The notes beneath the pieces were generated by a model that saw nothing but the letters and a program-made list of their open reading frames with translations, was not told where the DNA came from and did no database searches. From Lysobacter sp. (GTDB lineage Bacteria; Pseudomonadota; Gammaproteobacteria; Xanthomonadales; Xanthomonadaceae), in NCBI GenBank assembly GCA_008015835.1, contig SSGH01000011.1, positions 62,001 to 126,000 on the forward strand: DNA of 64,000 bases, written 5' to 3'. How positions within the stretch are numbered: the stretch's first letter is position 1; each line of letters starts with the position of its first letter. Made by a program: the position numbers and the translations under genes. This document shows positions 8,355 through 19,214 of the stretch, one piece after another.

Positions 8355-8606
8355 ATGATGCTCCAACTCCGCCCCAACTGCGAATGCTGTAACCGCGATC
8401 TCCCTCCGGACGCCGCCGACGCGGTGATCTGCAGTTTCGAATGCACGTTCTGCGCGCAGTGCGCGAGCGATGTCCTGCACGGCGTTTGCCCGAACTGCGG
8501 CGGCGGGTTCGTGCCGCGACCGATCCGGCCGGCGCATTTGTTGGCGAAATACCCGGCCTCGACCGAACGCGTGGCGAAGCCGGACGGTTGCGCATCGGCG
8601 GCATGA
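8355..8606 (+). CDS. DUF1272 small zinc-ribbon-like protein
   Basis: 83 residues (an ATG three bases downstream gives 82). Cys pairs CECC, CSFECTFCAQC and CPNC suggest two treble-clef or ribbon zinc sites in the first 55 residues. The text MLQLRPNCECCNRDLPPD followed by CPNCGG is characteristic of DUF1272 proteins, whose function is unknown. Base composition returns to the high-GC host pattern here, so the right edge of the foreign cassette lies between 8345 and 8360. The tail is disordered. Confidence 0.8.
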   Translation: MMLQLRPNCECCNRDLPPDAADAVICSFECTFCAQCASDVLHGVCPNCGGGFVPRPIRPAHLLAKYPASTERVAKPDGCASAA

Positions 8607-8771
8607 ATGCGAGGGACGTCTGTTCTCGCCAGGAATCCCAACGGCCGCGCTCATGGCCGCGCCTGACGCTTGCCGCTTCGACTGCAACCGATCGGCACCC
8701 TCGCGTCTCTATCGACGATGCCGCGTGCAGCATCGTCGCTGCGCGTCTTGTCCGATAGAGGAATCCCTCCG

Positions 8772-9350
8772 ATGCACGGTTCGATCGAAACCATGAAAGT
8801 ACGCCGCTGGTCCGACGCCGTCATCGGCGTCGTGCTGTTCGTGTCGGCCTGGTTGGCGCCGCCCGGCGCTTTCGCCGCCGAACCCCCGCCCGCACCGATC
8901 CATTTGACCCCCGGCGCGCCGCAGGCCTCGTCGGCATTGGTCGCCGAACTCGCGGAAAAAGACCGGCAACTCTTCGATGCCGTGTTCGGCTGCAAACTCG
9001 ACGACTTGTCGGCGTTGATCGCCGACGACTTCGAATTCGTCCACGACAAATACGGCCTCACCGCCGATTCCGGCGCGAAGTTCATGGACGGCATGCGCCA
9101 GAACTGCAAAGCGCAGGAGGCCGGCACCAACTTCCGCGCCCGTCGCGAACTGGTCGAGGGCTCGATGGCGGTGTACGTGCTGAACGAGTACGGCGCGATG
9201 CAGATGGGCGAGCACCGGTTTTTCGCGCTGCAGCCCGGCCGACCGGATCGCTTGACCGAAACCGGCAAATTCATCGATCTGTGGCGCCGCATCGACGGCG
9301 AGTGGAAACTGGCGCGCGTGATCAGCTACGACCACCATCTCGCGGAATGA
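8772..9350 (+). CDS. exported SnoaL/DUF4440-like (NTF2-fold) protein
   Basis: 192 residues from the ATG at 8772, which follows a GAGGA-type ribosome site (an ATG at 8793 is also possible). A Sec signal peptide ends near AFAAEPP. The mature part has the cone-shaped NTF2-like pattern of DUF4440: a helix AELAEKDRQLFDAVFGCKLDDLSALIADDFEFVHD, then curved strands ending in GEWKLARVISYDHH. The family includes small hydrolases, isomerases and binding proteins, and no catalytic residues can be named here. It is probably periplasmic. It lies 21 bp upstream of recX. Confidence 0.8.
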   Translation: MHGSIETMKVRRWSDAVIGVVLFVSAWLAPPGAFAAEPPPAPIHLTPGAPQASSALVAELAEKDRQLFDAVFGCKLDDLSALIADDFEFVHDKYGLTADSGAKFMDGMRQNCKAQEAGTNFRARRELVEGSMAVYVLNEYGAMQMGEHRFFALQPGRPDRLTETGKFIDLWRRIDGEWKLARVISYDHHLAE

Positions 9351-9371
9351 CGACGGAGCGACGAGACCCGC

Positions 9372-9878
9372 ATGTCGCATATCGACCCGCCCGACGATGA
9401 GCGCCCCGCGCCCCGCGCGAAGCGCGCGCGGCCCGAACTGACGCCCGGCCAGCGCGCGCTCGGGCTCTTGGTGCGCCGCGAGCATTCGCGCAAGGAACTG
9501 ACGCGCAAACTCGCCGCGCGCGGCGTCGAGGCCGAGCAGGCGCAGGCGGCGGTGGACCGAATGACCGCCGAGGGCTGGCAGAACGACGCCCGCTTCGCCG
9601 AGCAACTCGTCCGCGGCCGCGCCCACGCCGGCTACGGCCCGGTGCGCATCCGCGCCGAACTCGGCACCCACGGCCTGGACCGCGAGGCGGTACAGGCCGC
9701 GATGGACGGTTACGACGGCGATTGGACGGAAAACGCGCGGGATCTGGTCCGGCGCCGCTTCGGCGCGGCCCTCGAAGACCGCGCCGTTCAGCGCAAAGCC
9801 GCCGAACTCCTGATCCGTCGGGGCTTCTCGGGCGATCAGGTGCGCGCCGCGGCCCGCTTCGATCCCGACGATGATTGA
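9372..9878 (+). CDS. recX: RecX, modulator of RecA
   Basis: 168 residues with a basic N-terminal extension of about 25 residues, then three tandem three-helix RecX repeats. The hallmarks are [49 protein letters not shown] and [20 protein letters not shown]-like segments. RecX binds the RecA filament groove and limits its growth and co-protease activity. In relatives recX follows recA directly. Here 3.3 kb separates them, so it has probably lost co-transcription with recA. Its promoter is not obvious and it may be read from the DUF4440-like gene. Confidence 0.95.
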   Translation: MSHIDPPDDERPAPRAKRARPELTPGQRALGLLVRREHSRKELTRKLAARGVEAEQAQAAVDRMTAEGWQNDARFAEQLVRGRAHAGYGPVRIRAELGTHGLDREAVQAAMDGYDGDWTENARDLVRRRFGAALEDRAVQRKAAELLIRRGFSGDQVRAAARFDPDDD

Positions 9879-9884
9879 CGCTTG

Positions 9885-10031
9885 GGAACCTCTGAACAAC
9901 TCAGAGGTTCCGCGCGCCATGGGGGGCGCGTTCGCGGATCGATCACCCAAGTGATGGATCCAGCGGGAGCGGACTCAGGCTTGGCCTGAGTCCGCGACGT
10001 CTGAATCACGCCAGGAAGGCGTTATTCAGAC
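9885..10031. other. Three consecutive hairpins between convergent recX and SDR genes
   Basis: Hairpin 1 is 9885-9895 / 9901-9911 (11 bp perfect, loop ACAAC). Hairpin 2 is 9970-9980 / 9984-9994 (11 bp perfect, loop TTG). Hairpin 3 is 9999-10012 / 10018-10031 (8 + 5 bp with one mismatch, loop AGGAA), followed by TTT on the plus strand. They probably end transcription from both sides. None has a long T run. Confidence 0.65.
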
Positions 10032-10037
10032 TTTCCC

Positions 10038-10814
10038 TTACAGCTTGGTGCCGCCGCTGGCGTCGATGTATTGCCCCGTGGTCCAGCCGCCGTCCGGCCC
10101 GGCGAGGAACGCGACCACCCCGGCGATGTCGTCCGGTTGGCCGATGCGTTGCAGCAGTTGCATCTGTTTCACCCCGCCGCGCGACTCGTCGGTCGCCACC
10201 AAGCCCGCGGCCATGTCCGTTTCGGTCACTCCGGGCCGCACGCTGTTGACGGTGATGCCGCGCGCCGCGCCGATGCCGGCCAGATACAGCGTCAAGGTAT
10301 CGATCGCGCCCTTGCTGGCGGCGTAGGCGTGCACCGCTTCGGGCATCACGGCGGTACGGCTCACGATCGAGGACACGTTCACGATGCGGCCGCCGTCGGC
10401 GAGGCGCGGCAGCAACCGCTGCGTCAGGAAGAACGGCGCCTTCACGTTCACCCCGAACTGGCGGTCGAAGTCGGCTTCGGAATACGAGGCGAAATCGCCC
10501 GGCACGAACACACCGGCGTTGTTGACCAGGATGTCGAGACGCGCGGGCAGGTTGGCCTCGGCGAGGGCGGCGTCCAGCGCCGCGACGAAGCGATCGACGC
10601 TGGCGACGTCGTGCAGTTCGCCCGCGACCGCGAGCGCGCGCCCGCCGGCCGCCGCGATGGCTTCCGTTGCGGAGCGGGCGGAGGCCGCATCGCGCGCGTA
10701 GTTCACGACGACCGTGGCCCCGTCGCGCGCCAGGCGCTGGGCGATGGCGCGACCGATACCGCGCCCGCCGCCGGTGACGAGGGCGACTTTGTCTTGCAGG
10801 GGGAGGGATGACAT
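10038..10814 (-). CDS. short-chain dehydrogenase/reductase (SDR), 3-oxoacyl reductase type
   Basis: 258 residues with a classical SDR layout. The cofactor motif TGGGRGIG is at 14-21, NNAG at 98-101, the catalytic Ser is in VSSI near 149, and Tyr164/Lys168 are in YAASK. The PG-TETDM segment follows, and IDASGG lies close to the C terminus. The Arg pattern after the first strand (NYARD) suggests NADP(H) use. It is preceded by a ribosome site (GAGGA) and is divergent from an ArsR-type regulator, with a 17-bp palindrome in between, so it is probably the regulator's target. The substrate is unknown. It resembles FabG-like enzymes acting on xenobiotics or secondary alcohols. Confidence 0.93.
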   Translation of the reverse strand: MSSLPLQDKVALVTGGGRGIGRAIAQRLARDGATVVVNYARDAASARSATEAIAAAGGRALAVAGELHDVASVDRFVAALDAALAEANLPARLDILVNNAGVFVPGDFASYSEADFDRQFGVNVKAPFFLTQRLLPRLADGGRIVNVSSIVSRTAVMPEAVHAYAASKGAIDTLTLYLAGIGAARGITVNSVRPGVTETDMAAGLVATDESRGGVKQMQLLQRIGQPDDIAGVVAFLAGPDGGWTTGQYIDASGGTKL

Positions 10815-10847
10815 GGGAATTCCTCGGGGCTGTGTGAATGTTCTTTA

Positions 10848-10864
10848 GTTCCGAATTTCGGAAC
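10848..10864. promoter_or_regulatory. Palindromic operator candidate between SDR and ArsR-type genes
   Basis: GTTCCGAATTTCGGAAC has perfect 8-bp arms around one base, in the 88-bp divergent intergenic region. It sits just upstream of the presumed -35 of the regulator gene and inside the likely promoter of the SDR gene. That suits autoregulation plus repression of the SDR. Confidence 0.65.
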
Positions 10865-10902
10865 AATTAAAGCATGCGCCCCGCTCCGTTAAACTGTCAA
10901 GC

Positions 10903-11271
10903 ATGCGACCGCTCCGACATCCCGCTGCCGATGACATCACCCTGCAGGGGGTGCTGTACGCGTTGGCGGATCCGGTGCGGCTCGGCATCGTCCGGCGGCT
11001 GTACGAGCAGGGCACGCTGAACTGCGGCCAGAGCTGCGGCGACGACGCGCTGCCCCGCGCCACGCTTTCGCGCCATTTCGACCAACTGCGCGAGGCCGGG
11101 CTGGTCCGCACCGAGCGCGATGGCGTGCAATACCTGAATGTACTGCGTGCGGACGAGGTCGAAGCCCGATTCCCCGGCCTGCTCGCCAGCGTGCTGCAGG
11201 CGGCGGAACGCGAAGCCTCGCCGTCCGCGCCAGCCCGCAAGACCGCGCGGAAAGCCGCCGCCCGTCCATGA
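10903..11271 (+). CDS. ArsR-type winged-helix transcriptional regulator
   Basis: 122 residues. A helix-turn-helix spans about residues 15-75 ([17 protein letters not shown], then [22 protein letters not shown]), which is the ArsR/SmtB pattern, ending in a beta-wing. The metal-binding ELCVCDL motif is absent. Two Cys occur nearby (NCGQSCGDD), so it could respond to oxidation or electrophiles. The C terminus is Lys/Ala-rich. TAAACT at 10890-10895 lies seven bases before the ATG, so the mRNA is probably leaderless. It is divergent from the SDR gene and probably represses it. Confidence 0.85.
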   Translation: MRPLRHPAADDITLQGVLYALADPVRLGIVRRLYEQGTLNCGQSCGDDALPRATLSRHFDQLREAGLVRTERDGVQYLNVLRADEVEARFPGLLASVLQAAEREASPSAPARKTARKAAARP

Positions 11272-11326
11272 GCTTCGCCGCTGTATTCCACCGTCACGAC
11301 TTTCCTTTCGGTTCGATCACCCACTC

Positions 11327-13987
<2,661 letters not shown>

Positions 13988-14123
13988 CCTTCGGCGCTTT
14001 CCCGGGTTCGACCGTCCGGTTACTTTTCAACTCTTGCGTTTGCGACAGCCGTTTTCCCCGATCAGCGGTCGCGAAACAACAACAAGGTGTCGGCGAGGGG
14101 ACGCCGGCATACGGAGAGATGCA

Positions 14124-14345
14124 ATGCTGATTTTGACTCGCCGTGTTGGCGAAACCCTGATGATCGGCGACACCGTCACCGTGACCGTGCTCGGGGTCAA
14201 AGGCAATCAGGTCCGTATCGGGATCACCGCGCCCAAAGACGTCGCCGTTCATCGCGAAGAGATCTACCAGCGCATTCAGCGCGGCGACGACCGTGGCCAT
14301 CGCGGCGGCGGCGATCCGCACGCGGGTTTGCCGCAGGACGATTGA
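14124..14345 (+). CDS. csrA: CsrA/RsmA carbon-storage regulator
   Basis: 73 residues, with GGAGAG before the [19 protein letters not shown] and the RNA-binding strand [22 protein letters not shown] match CsrA, including Arg44-type and Val40-type RNA-contact positions. It binds GGA motifs in 5' leaders and controls translation and stability of mRNAs for virulence, motility and storage. The C-terminal extension ([21 protein letters not shown]) is longer than in E. coli, which is usual for this order. The GGAGAG before its own ATG could be an autoregulatory site. Confidence 0.97.
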   Translation: MLILTRRVGETLMIGDTVTVTVLGVKGNQVRIGITAPKDVAVHREEIYQRIQRGDDRGHRGGGDPHAGLPQDD

Positions 14346-14356
14346 GCCGGTATCCT
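14328..14356 (+). promoter_or_regulatory. Promoter for tRNA-Ser
   Basis: TTGCCG (14328-14333), 17 bp, TATCCT (14351-14356). The -35 is inside the end of csrA. Transcription would begin near 14363, 31 nt before the mature tRNA. Confidence 0.55.
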
Positions 14357-14393
14357 TTCGCACCGTTTCGCGCGCAAGAACACGCCGCACTTC

Positions 14394-14486
14394 GGAGAGT
14401 TGCCCGAGAGGCCGAAGGGGCTCCCCTGCTAAGGGAGTATGGGGTCAAAAGCTCCATCGAGGGTTCGAATCCCTCACTCTCCGCCA
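14394..14486 (+). tRNA. tRNA-Ser(GCT)
   Basis: 93 nt, class II with a long variable arm (TATGGGGTCAAAAGCTCCATC region). Acceptor arms GGAGAGT / ACTCTCC, anticodon loop CTGCTAA giving anticodon GCT, T-loop GGGTTCGAATCCC, discriminator G and encoded CCA. It reads AGC/AGU serine codons. Confidence 0.97.
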
Positions 14487-14640
14487 TTCACGTTCGATAG
14501 CGAACGACCGATTCGCCGGCCGCCCTTAGGGGGCCGTGCGGTCGGAATGCGCGAGCGACGCCGCGATGCGGCGGCTCGCGGTCGAAGCGTTCGTCGCCGG
14601 CCGTTCAGACACCGAACGTGAGATTCCCAACGCAAGATTC

Positions 14641-14670
14641 CGAACGCCGACCCACCCGGGTCGGCGTTCG
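14641..14670. terminator. GC-rich hairpin downstream of the barrel gene
   Basis: A perfect 13-bp stem (14641-14653 with 14658-14670, loop ACCC) lies between tRNA-Ser and the 3' end of the minus-strand operon. It has no T tract on either side, so it may be a weak terminator or an mRNA-stabilising structure. The remaining part of 14487-14753 shows nothing else. Confidence 0.45.
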
Positions 14671-14753
14671 CGTATGCGCGAACGAATGCGCGAAAGAATA
14701 GGGGACGACGGCGCGGAGCGACGGGCTGGGCATCGCCCGCGCCGAATCGCGAT

Positions 14754-15998
14754 TCAGAACACGAACCCGAGTTCGGCGAAGGCCAGATCGTTGTCGCGGC
14801 GGGAGCCGAACACGGTGTCGTCGCGGCCGTAGGCGCGGTCGGCGCCGACGACGACTTTGAAGCGGTCGTCGACTTGATAGGTGAGGCGCGGCCGCAGCAT
14901 GCCGCTGCCGTCGTCGAGCGAAAACGCGCCCGCCCATTCCAGTTTCAGGCGCTCGTTGCGCAGACGCTGGGTCAGCCGCAGCGTCAAGGACTGTTCGCGC
15001 GGCCGAAATTCGCGATTCAGCGTGTTCAACGCGCTCGCGAGCGGTCTGAACGACGCCGGCAGCGTGGCCGGATCGCGATAATCGGCGCGCGCGGCGTAGA
15101 CCCACTGCAGATTCAGATTCGCGGTGTCGCCGAGGTCGGTGTCGAGCCCGAGCACCGCGCGCAGCGCGTCGCCGCGGGCCTCTTTGCGGACATAGGCCGC
15201 TTCGCCGCGGAACGACCAGCGTCCAGCGGCGGTCGCGAAATCGGCGCCGGCTACCTGCGCGCGTTCGTAGCCGACCGCTAGCGCGGGCCGCGGCGAGAGC
15301 GCGGCCAGCCGGTAGCGCGGCATGCGGTCGTACCCGTCGAACCACGACAGCGACCAGTCGAAGCGCTCGCCGACGCGGTCGAGCCGCAGCCCGCGATCCA
15401 AACGTTGCGGCGGGTCGTCGCGGCGCAGCGGTTTCGGGAGTGGGCCTTCCGGCAAGCGATGCGGCGCGTAGTCGGCGACGACACCGGTCAACGAGGTCGA
15501 GCCGCCCAGATCCAGGCGCAGCGACAGCGCATCGCTGCCGCGGCGCTGTTCGTCGTCGTCGGAGGCCAGCAGGGTGTAGTCGCGGGTGGAGAAGCTGTCG
15601 GTGGGGTTGATCTTGTCGGCGCGGCCCCAGGCGACGATCTGCCGGCCCGCGCGCAGGGTCCAGCGGCCGCGATCGAATTCCGCGAACGCTTCGCGCAGTT
15701 CGGCGTCGGCGTCGGTCGCGGCGCCAGTGTGGCGGCTGCCCAGACGCCCGCTGAGTCCGAAGCGCAGATGCTCGCCGGCATCGCCGCGCCACTGGATCAG
15801 GCAGTCGGCTTTGGCGATGCCGTCGCGGTCGTCGAGATCGCGGTTCGACGACCACCATCCCGCGCGGCATTCGCCGAAGGGCGGCTCCACCGCGCGCGCA
15901 TCGCCGATGGCGACCGCGCCGACGATCAGCGCGACCCCAGCGAGCGCCGCAGCGCCGAAGCGGCGCGCCGGTCGGCGGCGTGCGAAAGCGCGACGCAT
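14754..15998 (-). CDS. outer-membrane beta-barrel protein (DUF1302-like) of the lipid-export operon
   Basis: 414 residues. A signal peptide ends near ARAVEPP. The mature protein consists of alternating amphipathic strands with aromatic girdles (GRWTLRAGRQIVAWGRADKINPTDSFSTRDY is the conserved entry region). It closes on FAELGFVF, a C-terminal Phe typical of BAM-inserted barrels. The GRQ-VAWG-D-INP motif is the recognisable part of DUF1302-type porins, which are often encoded next to RND/MMPL exporters and LolA-like proteins. It is the last gene of the operon and starts six bases after the exporter stop. The likely role is the outer-membrane end of the export route for whatever the operon makes. 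Alternatively it is a substrate-specific porin. Confidence 0.75.
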   Translation of the reverse strand: MRRAFARRRPARRFGAAALAGVALIVGAVAIGDARAVEPPFGECRAGWWSSNRDLDDRDGIAKADCLIQWRGDAGEHLRFGLSGRLGSRHTGAATDADAELREAFAEFDRGRWTLRAGRQIVAWGRADKINPTDSFSTRDYTLLASDDDEQRRGSDALSLRLDLGGSTSLTGVVADYAPHRLPEGPLPKPLRRDDPPQRLDRGLRLDRVGERFDWSLSWFDGYDRMPRYRLAALSPRPALAVGYERAQVAGADFATAAGRWSFRGEAAYVRKEARGDALRAVLGLDTDLGDTANLNLQWVYAARADYRDPATLPASFRPLASALNTLNREFRPREQSLTLRLTQRLRNERLKLEWAGAFSLDDGSGMLRPRLTYQVDDRFKVVVGADRAYGRDDTVFGSRRDNDLAFAELGFVF

Positions 15999-16004
15999 GC
16001 CGAC

Positions 16005-19000
16005 TTACTGCTCTTTTTCCAGGTAGTGGGTGGAGAAAAACTCGTCGCCCAGGCCGGTGTTCGCCTTGAACGTATCGAACTTCACCAGCGTGGTGTGGCC
16101 GGTTTGGTGATTGCGCACTTTCACGCTCATCGGCTGCCATTTGCCCGGCGCGCCGTCGATCGCGCGCAGGTCGGCGTTCTCCAAGGTCTTCAGCAGTTGG
16201 CCGGAGGCATCGTAGAAATCGACTTTCAGCGCGACGAAGCTGTCCTTCGCGACCCAACTCACGCGCTTGGAATAGCCGGAGTCCCCCGCGATTTTCGCGC
16301 TGATCGGTTTGGATTCGACCACGTACACCGCCTTGCCGGCGATGGCGGCGTCGGGCTGCAGCGTGTGGGTCCAATCCTCGGGGCGATGGCCGACGATGTC
16401 GCCGTACGACAGATCGGTGCCGATGAAACTGCTGCGTTTGTTGTTCGCGGCCAAACGACGCGCTTTTTTCGTCGCCGGCAGATACACCCAGATGTCGTCG
16501 TCCTTACCCGCGTTTTCGATCAGCAGCGTGGCGGTGTTGCGCACGTCGCTGGGCGAGAGGAAGCGGATCATGCGCCGGTTCTGCACGCCGTCGGGCTGCA
16601 TCTTGGTCACGCCGAGCGTTTTGCGCACGCGCTCTTGGCCGCCGCTGCTGATGAGACGGAACGTCGCTTCCGAGCGCGAGTCGGCGAAGCGCGTGGCTTG
16701 ATAGTTGCGGGTCATCACCGTCTTGGCGTCGGGCGACGCGGCGTGGGCCGGCGCATGCGCGGCCAACGTCGCGGCCAGCAACACCGCCGCCGCGCCCGCC
16801 AGCGGCGCGGGCGCGGTCTTCCCCGCGCCGAGCGCGAACGCGGGTTTGAAGGTCTTGAGCAACGCGGGGATCAGGATCAAAGCGGAGGCGGCGCTGACGA
16901 TCATGGACATGACGATGAGAATCCCGAACCAGATGTGGACGTAGAAGCCGAAGGAGAACAGCAGGACCGAGTAACCGCCGGCGATGGCCGAGGCCACGTA
17001 GACGATGGCTTTGCCCGCGGTTTGCATGGTTTCGCGCAGGGCGAGATCGAAATCGCCGAACCCGGCGTATTCCTCGCGGAAGCGGTAGAGCAGATAGATC
17101 GCGTAGTCGGCGCCGATGCCGATCGCCATCGCCGAATTCACCGAATTCGGCGTGTTCAGCGGGATGCCGGTCAGGCCCATCACGCCGAAATTCACCAGCA
17201 CGGTGAGCAGCAGCGGCGCGGCGAGATACAGCCCCGCGGCCATCGAGCGGAAGATGATCGCGCCGGCGATCAGCACCACCAGCATCATCTGCAGGATGTT
17301 GCGGATTTTGCCCTCGACCAGGGTTTCGCTCAGCGCCGAGGACTGCGGCACGCTGCCGCCGATTTGGATGCGCACGCCTTTGGGCAACTGCGGTTCCACG
17401 AACGCGCGGATGTCGGCGACGGCTTTGCCGGCGAAGCGGCTGCTGTCGTTCTTCATCCATACGATCAGATTCGCGTTCTTGTAGTCGTAATCGATGTACG
17501 GATCGAAATCGGTCGGCTGCCCGGACATCGAATACAGCAGCAAGTACTGCGACACCAAGTCTTGCGAACCCGGCAGTGCGTCGAACGTGCGGTCGCCGCC
17601 GTTCATCGAACTGTTCATGCGCTTGAGCAAGTCGACGATCGACAGCGTCTTGCCGACCTCGGGCATGCGTTCGACGTAGCGCTGGGTGCGTTCGATCAGC
17701 GCCAGCACATCCGGGTCTTTCATGCGATCGACGGCGTCGCCTTCGAACACCACGTACAGCGTGTTCGTGCCGGCCAGATGCGCGTTGAGGAAGCGGTCCT
17801 CGGCGCGGATGTCGAGGTCTTCGGCGAAATAACTTTTGGTCGAATTCTCGCGCTGCACGAAACCCAAGCCGACCGAGGCCAGCGCGGCCACCGCCAGGAA
17901 CCCGACGAGTACGGCTTTATTGCGGCGCAGGACCAAGTCGCTGATGCCGTCGGCGAATTTGCGCCAGAGCGGGCCGACGTTCGTTTTTCCGGTCGACGGC
18001 GGCGGCGCGGGCAGCAGGCTGCGCAGCGCGGGAATGAAGGTCAGTTCGATGACCATCGCGCTGACGATGCCGAGGCCGGTGAAGATGCCGAAGGTGCGGA
18101 TCGTCGCCACATCGAAGGTGATGAGCGAGAAGAAGCCGAGCGTCGCCACCAAGCCCGCGGTCAACATCACCGGCGCGACCTTCGACAGCGATTCGACGAT
18201 CGCGATGTCGTTCGAGACCACGCGCGGCACGCCCGGCTGCGCCTGCGTCGCGCGGTCGTACTCTTCGTAATAGCGCTTGAGGATCTGCACCGCGTGCCCG
18301 GCGGCGACCGCCAGGATCAGGATCGGCGTGGTGGCGTTGAACGCGTCCATCGGCACGCCCGACGCGCCCATGATGCCGAGCCCCCACACCACCGCGAGCA
18401 GGGCCGTCACCAGCGGCAGGATCAAGCCCTGCAGCGTGCGGAACGCCTCGAAGTGGATCAGGCCGATGATCAGCAGCGCCATCGGAAACAGCAGCAGCAT
18501 GCGCTGCGCGAAGCGCTCGACCGCGGCGATGAACACCGCCGTGCCGCTCACGTCGATGCGCAGGCCGGTCTTGCGCTCGGCCTCGACGACGGCGAGCACC
18601 GGGTCGACGATCTCGCGGAAACCCCGCTTACCGGCGGAGATCGCGAACGACACCGCGGCGACTTTGCCGTCGGCGGAGACCAGCGTGCCGCGATAGATCG
18701 GATTGCCGTCGATGCGCGCGCGCAGGCCGCGCATCGCCTCGGCGTTCACAGGCGAGGCCAGCATCGGCTCGACCCGCATTTCGACCTCGTCGCCGGAGAT
18801 CGCTTTCGCTTTCTCGGCGGTCAGGCTCATCATCGTGTGCTGTTTGACGCCGGGCACCGCGCTGAGTTTGCGGGTCAGCCGATCGATCGCGGCCAGCGCT
18901 TTCGGGTCGTCGTAGACCGTCTTGCCGTCCGCGGCGCTGACGCCGACCACCACGACATGTTTGGAGCCGAACAGACGCTCGGCGGTCAGCGTGCCGATCA

Positions 19001-19214
19001 CGTTCGGATGGTGCTGCGGCAGCATCGTATTCGGGTCGATCACGATCCGCAGATTGCCGATCTGCATGCCGAACAGCGCAGTGACGATCGCGATCGCGGC
19101 CACCACTTTGATGCGGTGGCCGATGATCGCGCCGCAGATGCGGGCGACCGCGGCTTGCATGCGGGTGCGCGGCCGGCCGTCGAGCGGCGTCGAGGTGCGA
19201 TCTGCGGGCGTCAT
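16005..19214 (-). CDS. RND/MMPL-family exporter fused to a LolA-like periplasmic domain
   Basis: 1069 residues. Residues 1 to about 790 form an RND permease: TM1 (KVVAAIAIVTALFG), a periplasmic loop, five TMs (LLLFPMALLIIGLIHF and onward), a second periplasmic loop and a second six-TM block (GIGADYAIYLLYRF and onward). A hydrophobic Ala-rich segment near 800-815 follows, ending APAHAASPDAKTVM, like a retained signal peptide. After it comes a LolA/DUF4292-like half-barrel (about 818-1069) with MIRFLSPSDVRNTATLLIEN, DDIWVYLPATKKARRLA and KPISAKIAGDSGYSKRV. Normally these are two genes. Here the frame is continuous with no start codon at the junction. The start overlaps the monooxygenase stop (ATGA). 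RND proton relay residues and substrate are not assigned, but the setting indicates lipid export. Confidence 0.85.
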   Translation of the reverse strand: MTPADRTSTPLDGRPRTRMQAAVARICGAIIGHRIKVVAAIAIVTALFGMQIGNLRIVIDPNTMLPQHHPNVIGTLTAERLFGSKHVVVVGVSAADGKTVYDDPKALAAIDRLTRKLSAVPGVKQHTMMSLTAEKAKAISGDEVEMRVEPMLASPVNAEAMRGLRARIDGNPIYRGTLVSADGKVAAVSFAISAGKRGFREIVDPVLAVVEAERKTGLRIDVSGTAVFIAAVERFAQRMLLLFPMALLIIGLIHFEAFRTLQGLILPLVTALLAVVWGLGIMGASGVPMDAFNATTPILILAVAAGHAVQILKRYYEEYDRATQAQPGVPRVVSNDIAIVESLSKVAPVMLTAGLVATLGFFSLITFDVATIRTFGIFTGLGIVSAMVIELTFIPALRSLLPAPPPSTGKTNVGPLWRKFADGISDLVLRRNKAVLVGFLAVAALASVGLGFVQRENSTKSYFAEDLDIRAEDRFLNAHLAGTNTLYVVFEGDAVDRMKDPDVLALIERTQRYVERMPEVGKTLSIVDLLKRMNSSMNGGDRTFDALPGSQDLVSQYLLLYSMSGQPTDFDPYIDYDYKNANLIVWMKNDSSRFAGKAVADIRAFVEPQLPKGVRIQIGGSVPQSSALSETLVEGKIRNILQMMLVVLIAGAIIFRSMAAGLYLAAPLLLTVLVNFGVMGLTGIPLNTPNSVNSAMAIGIGADYAIYLLYRFREEYAGFGDFDLALRETMQTAGKAIVYVASAIAGGYSVLLFSFGFYVHIWFGILIVMSMIVSAASALILIPALLKTFKPAFALGAGKTAPAPLAGAAAVLLAATLAAHAPAHAASPDAKTVMTRNYQATRFADSRSEATFRLISSGGQERVRKTLGVTKMQPDGVQNRRMIRFLSPSDVRNTATLLIENAGKDDDIWVYLPATKKARRLAANNKRSSFIGTDLSYGDIVGHRPEDWTHTLQPDAAIAGKAVYVVESKPISAKIAGDSGYSKRVSWVAKDSFVALKVDFYDASGQLLKTLENADLRAIDGAPGKWQPMSVKVRNHQTGHTTLVKFDTFKANTGLGDEFFSTHYLEKEQ

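Noticed and set aside
11138-11326. N-terminal extension of alaS
   Set aside because: It overlaps the ArsR-type gene and lacks family similarity. [15 protein letters not shown] at 11327 is the standard start.
14034-14123. Longer csrA start
   Set aside because: The CsrA N terminus [11 protein letters not shown] is at 14124 and has its own ribosome site.
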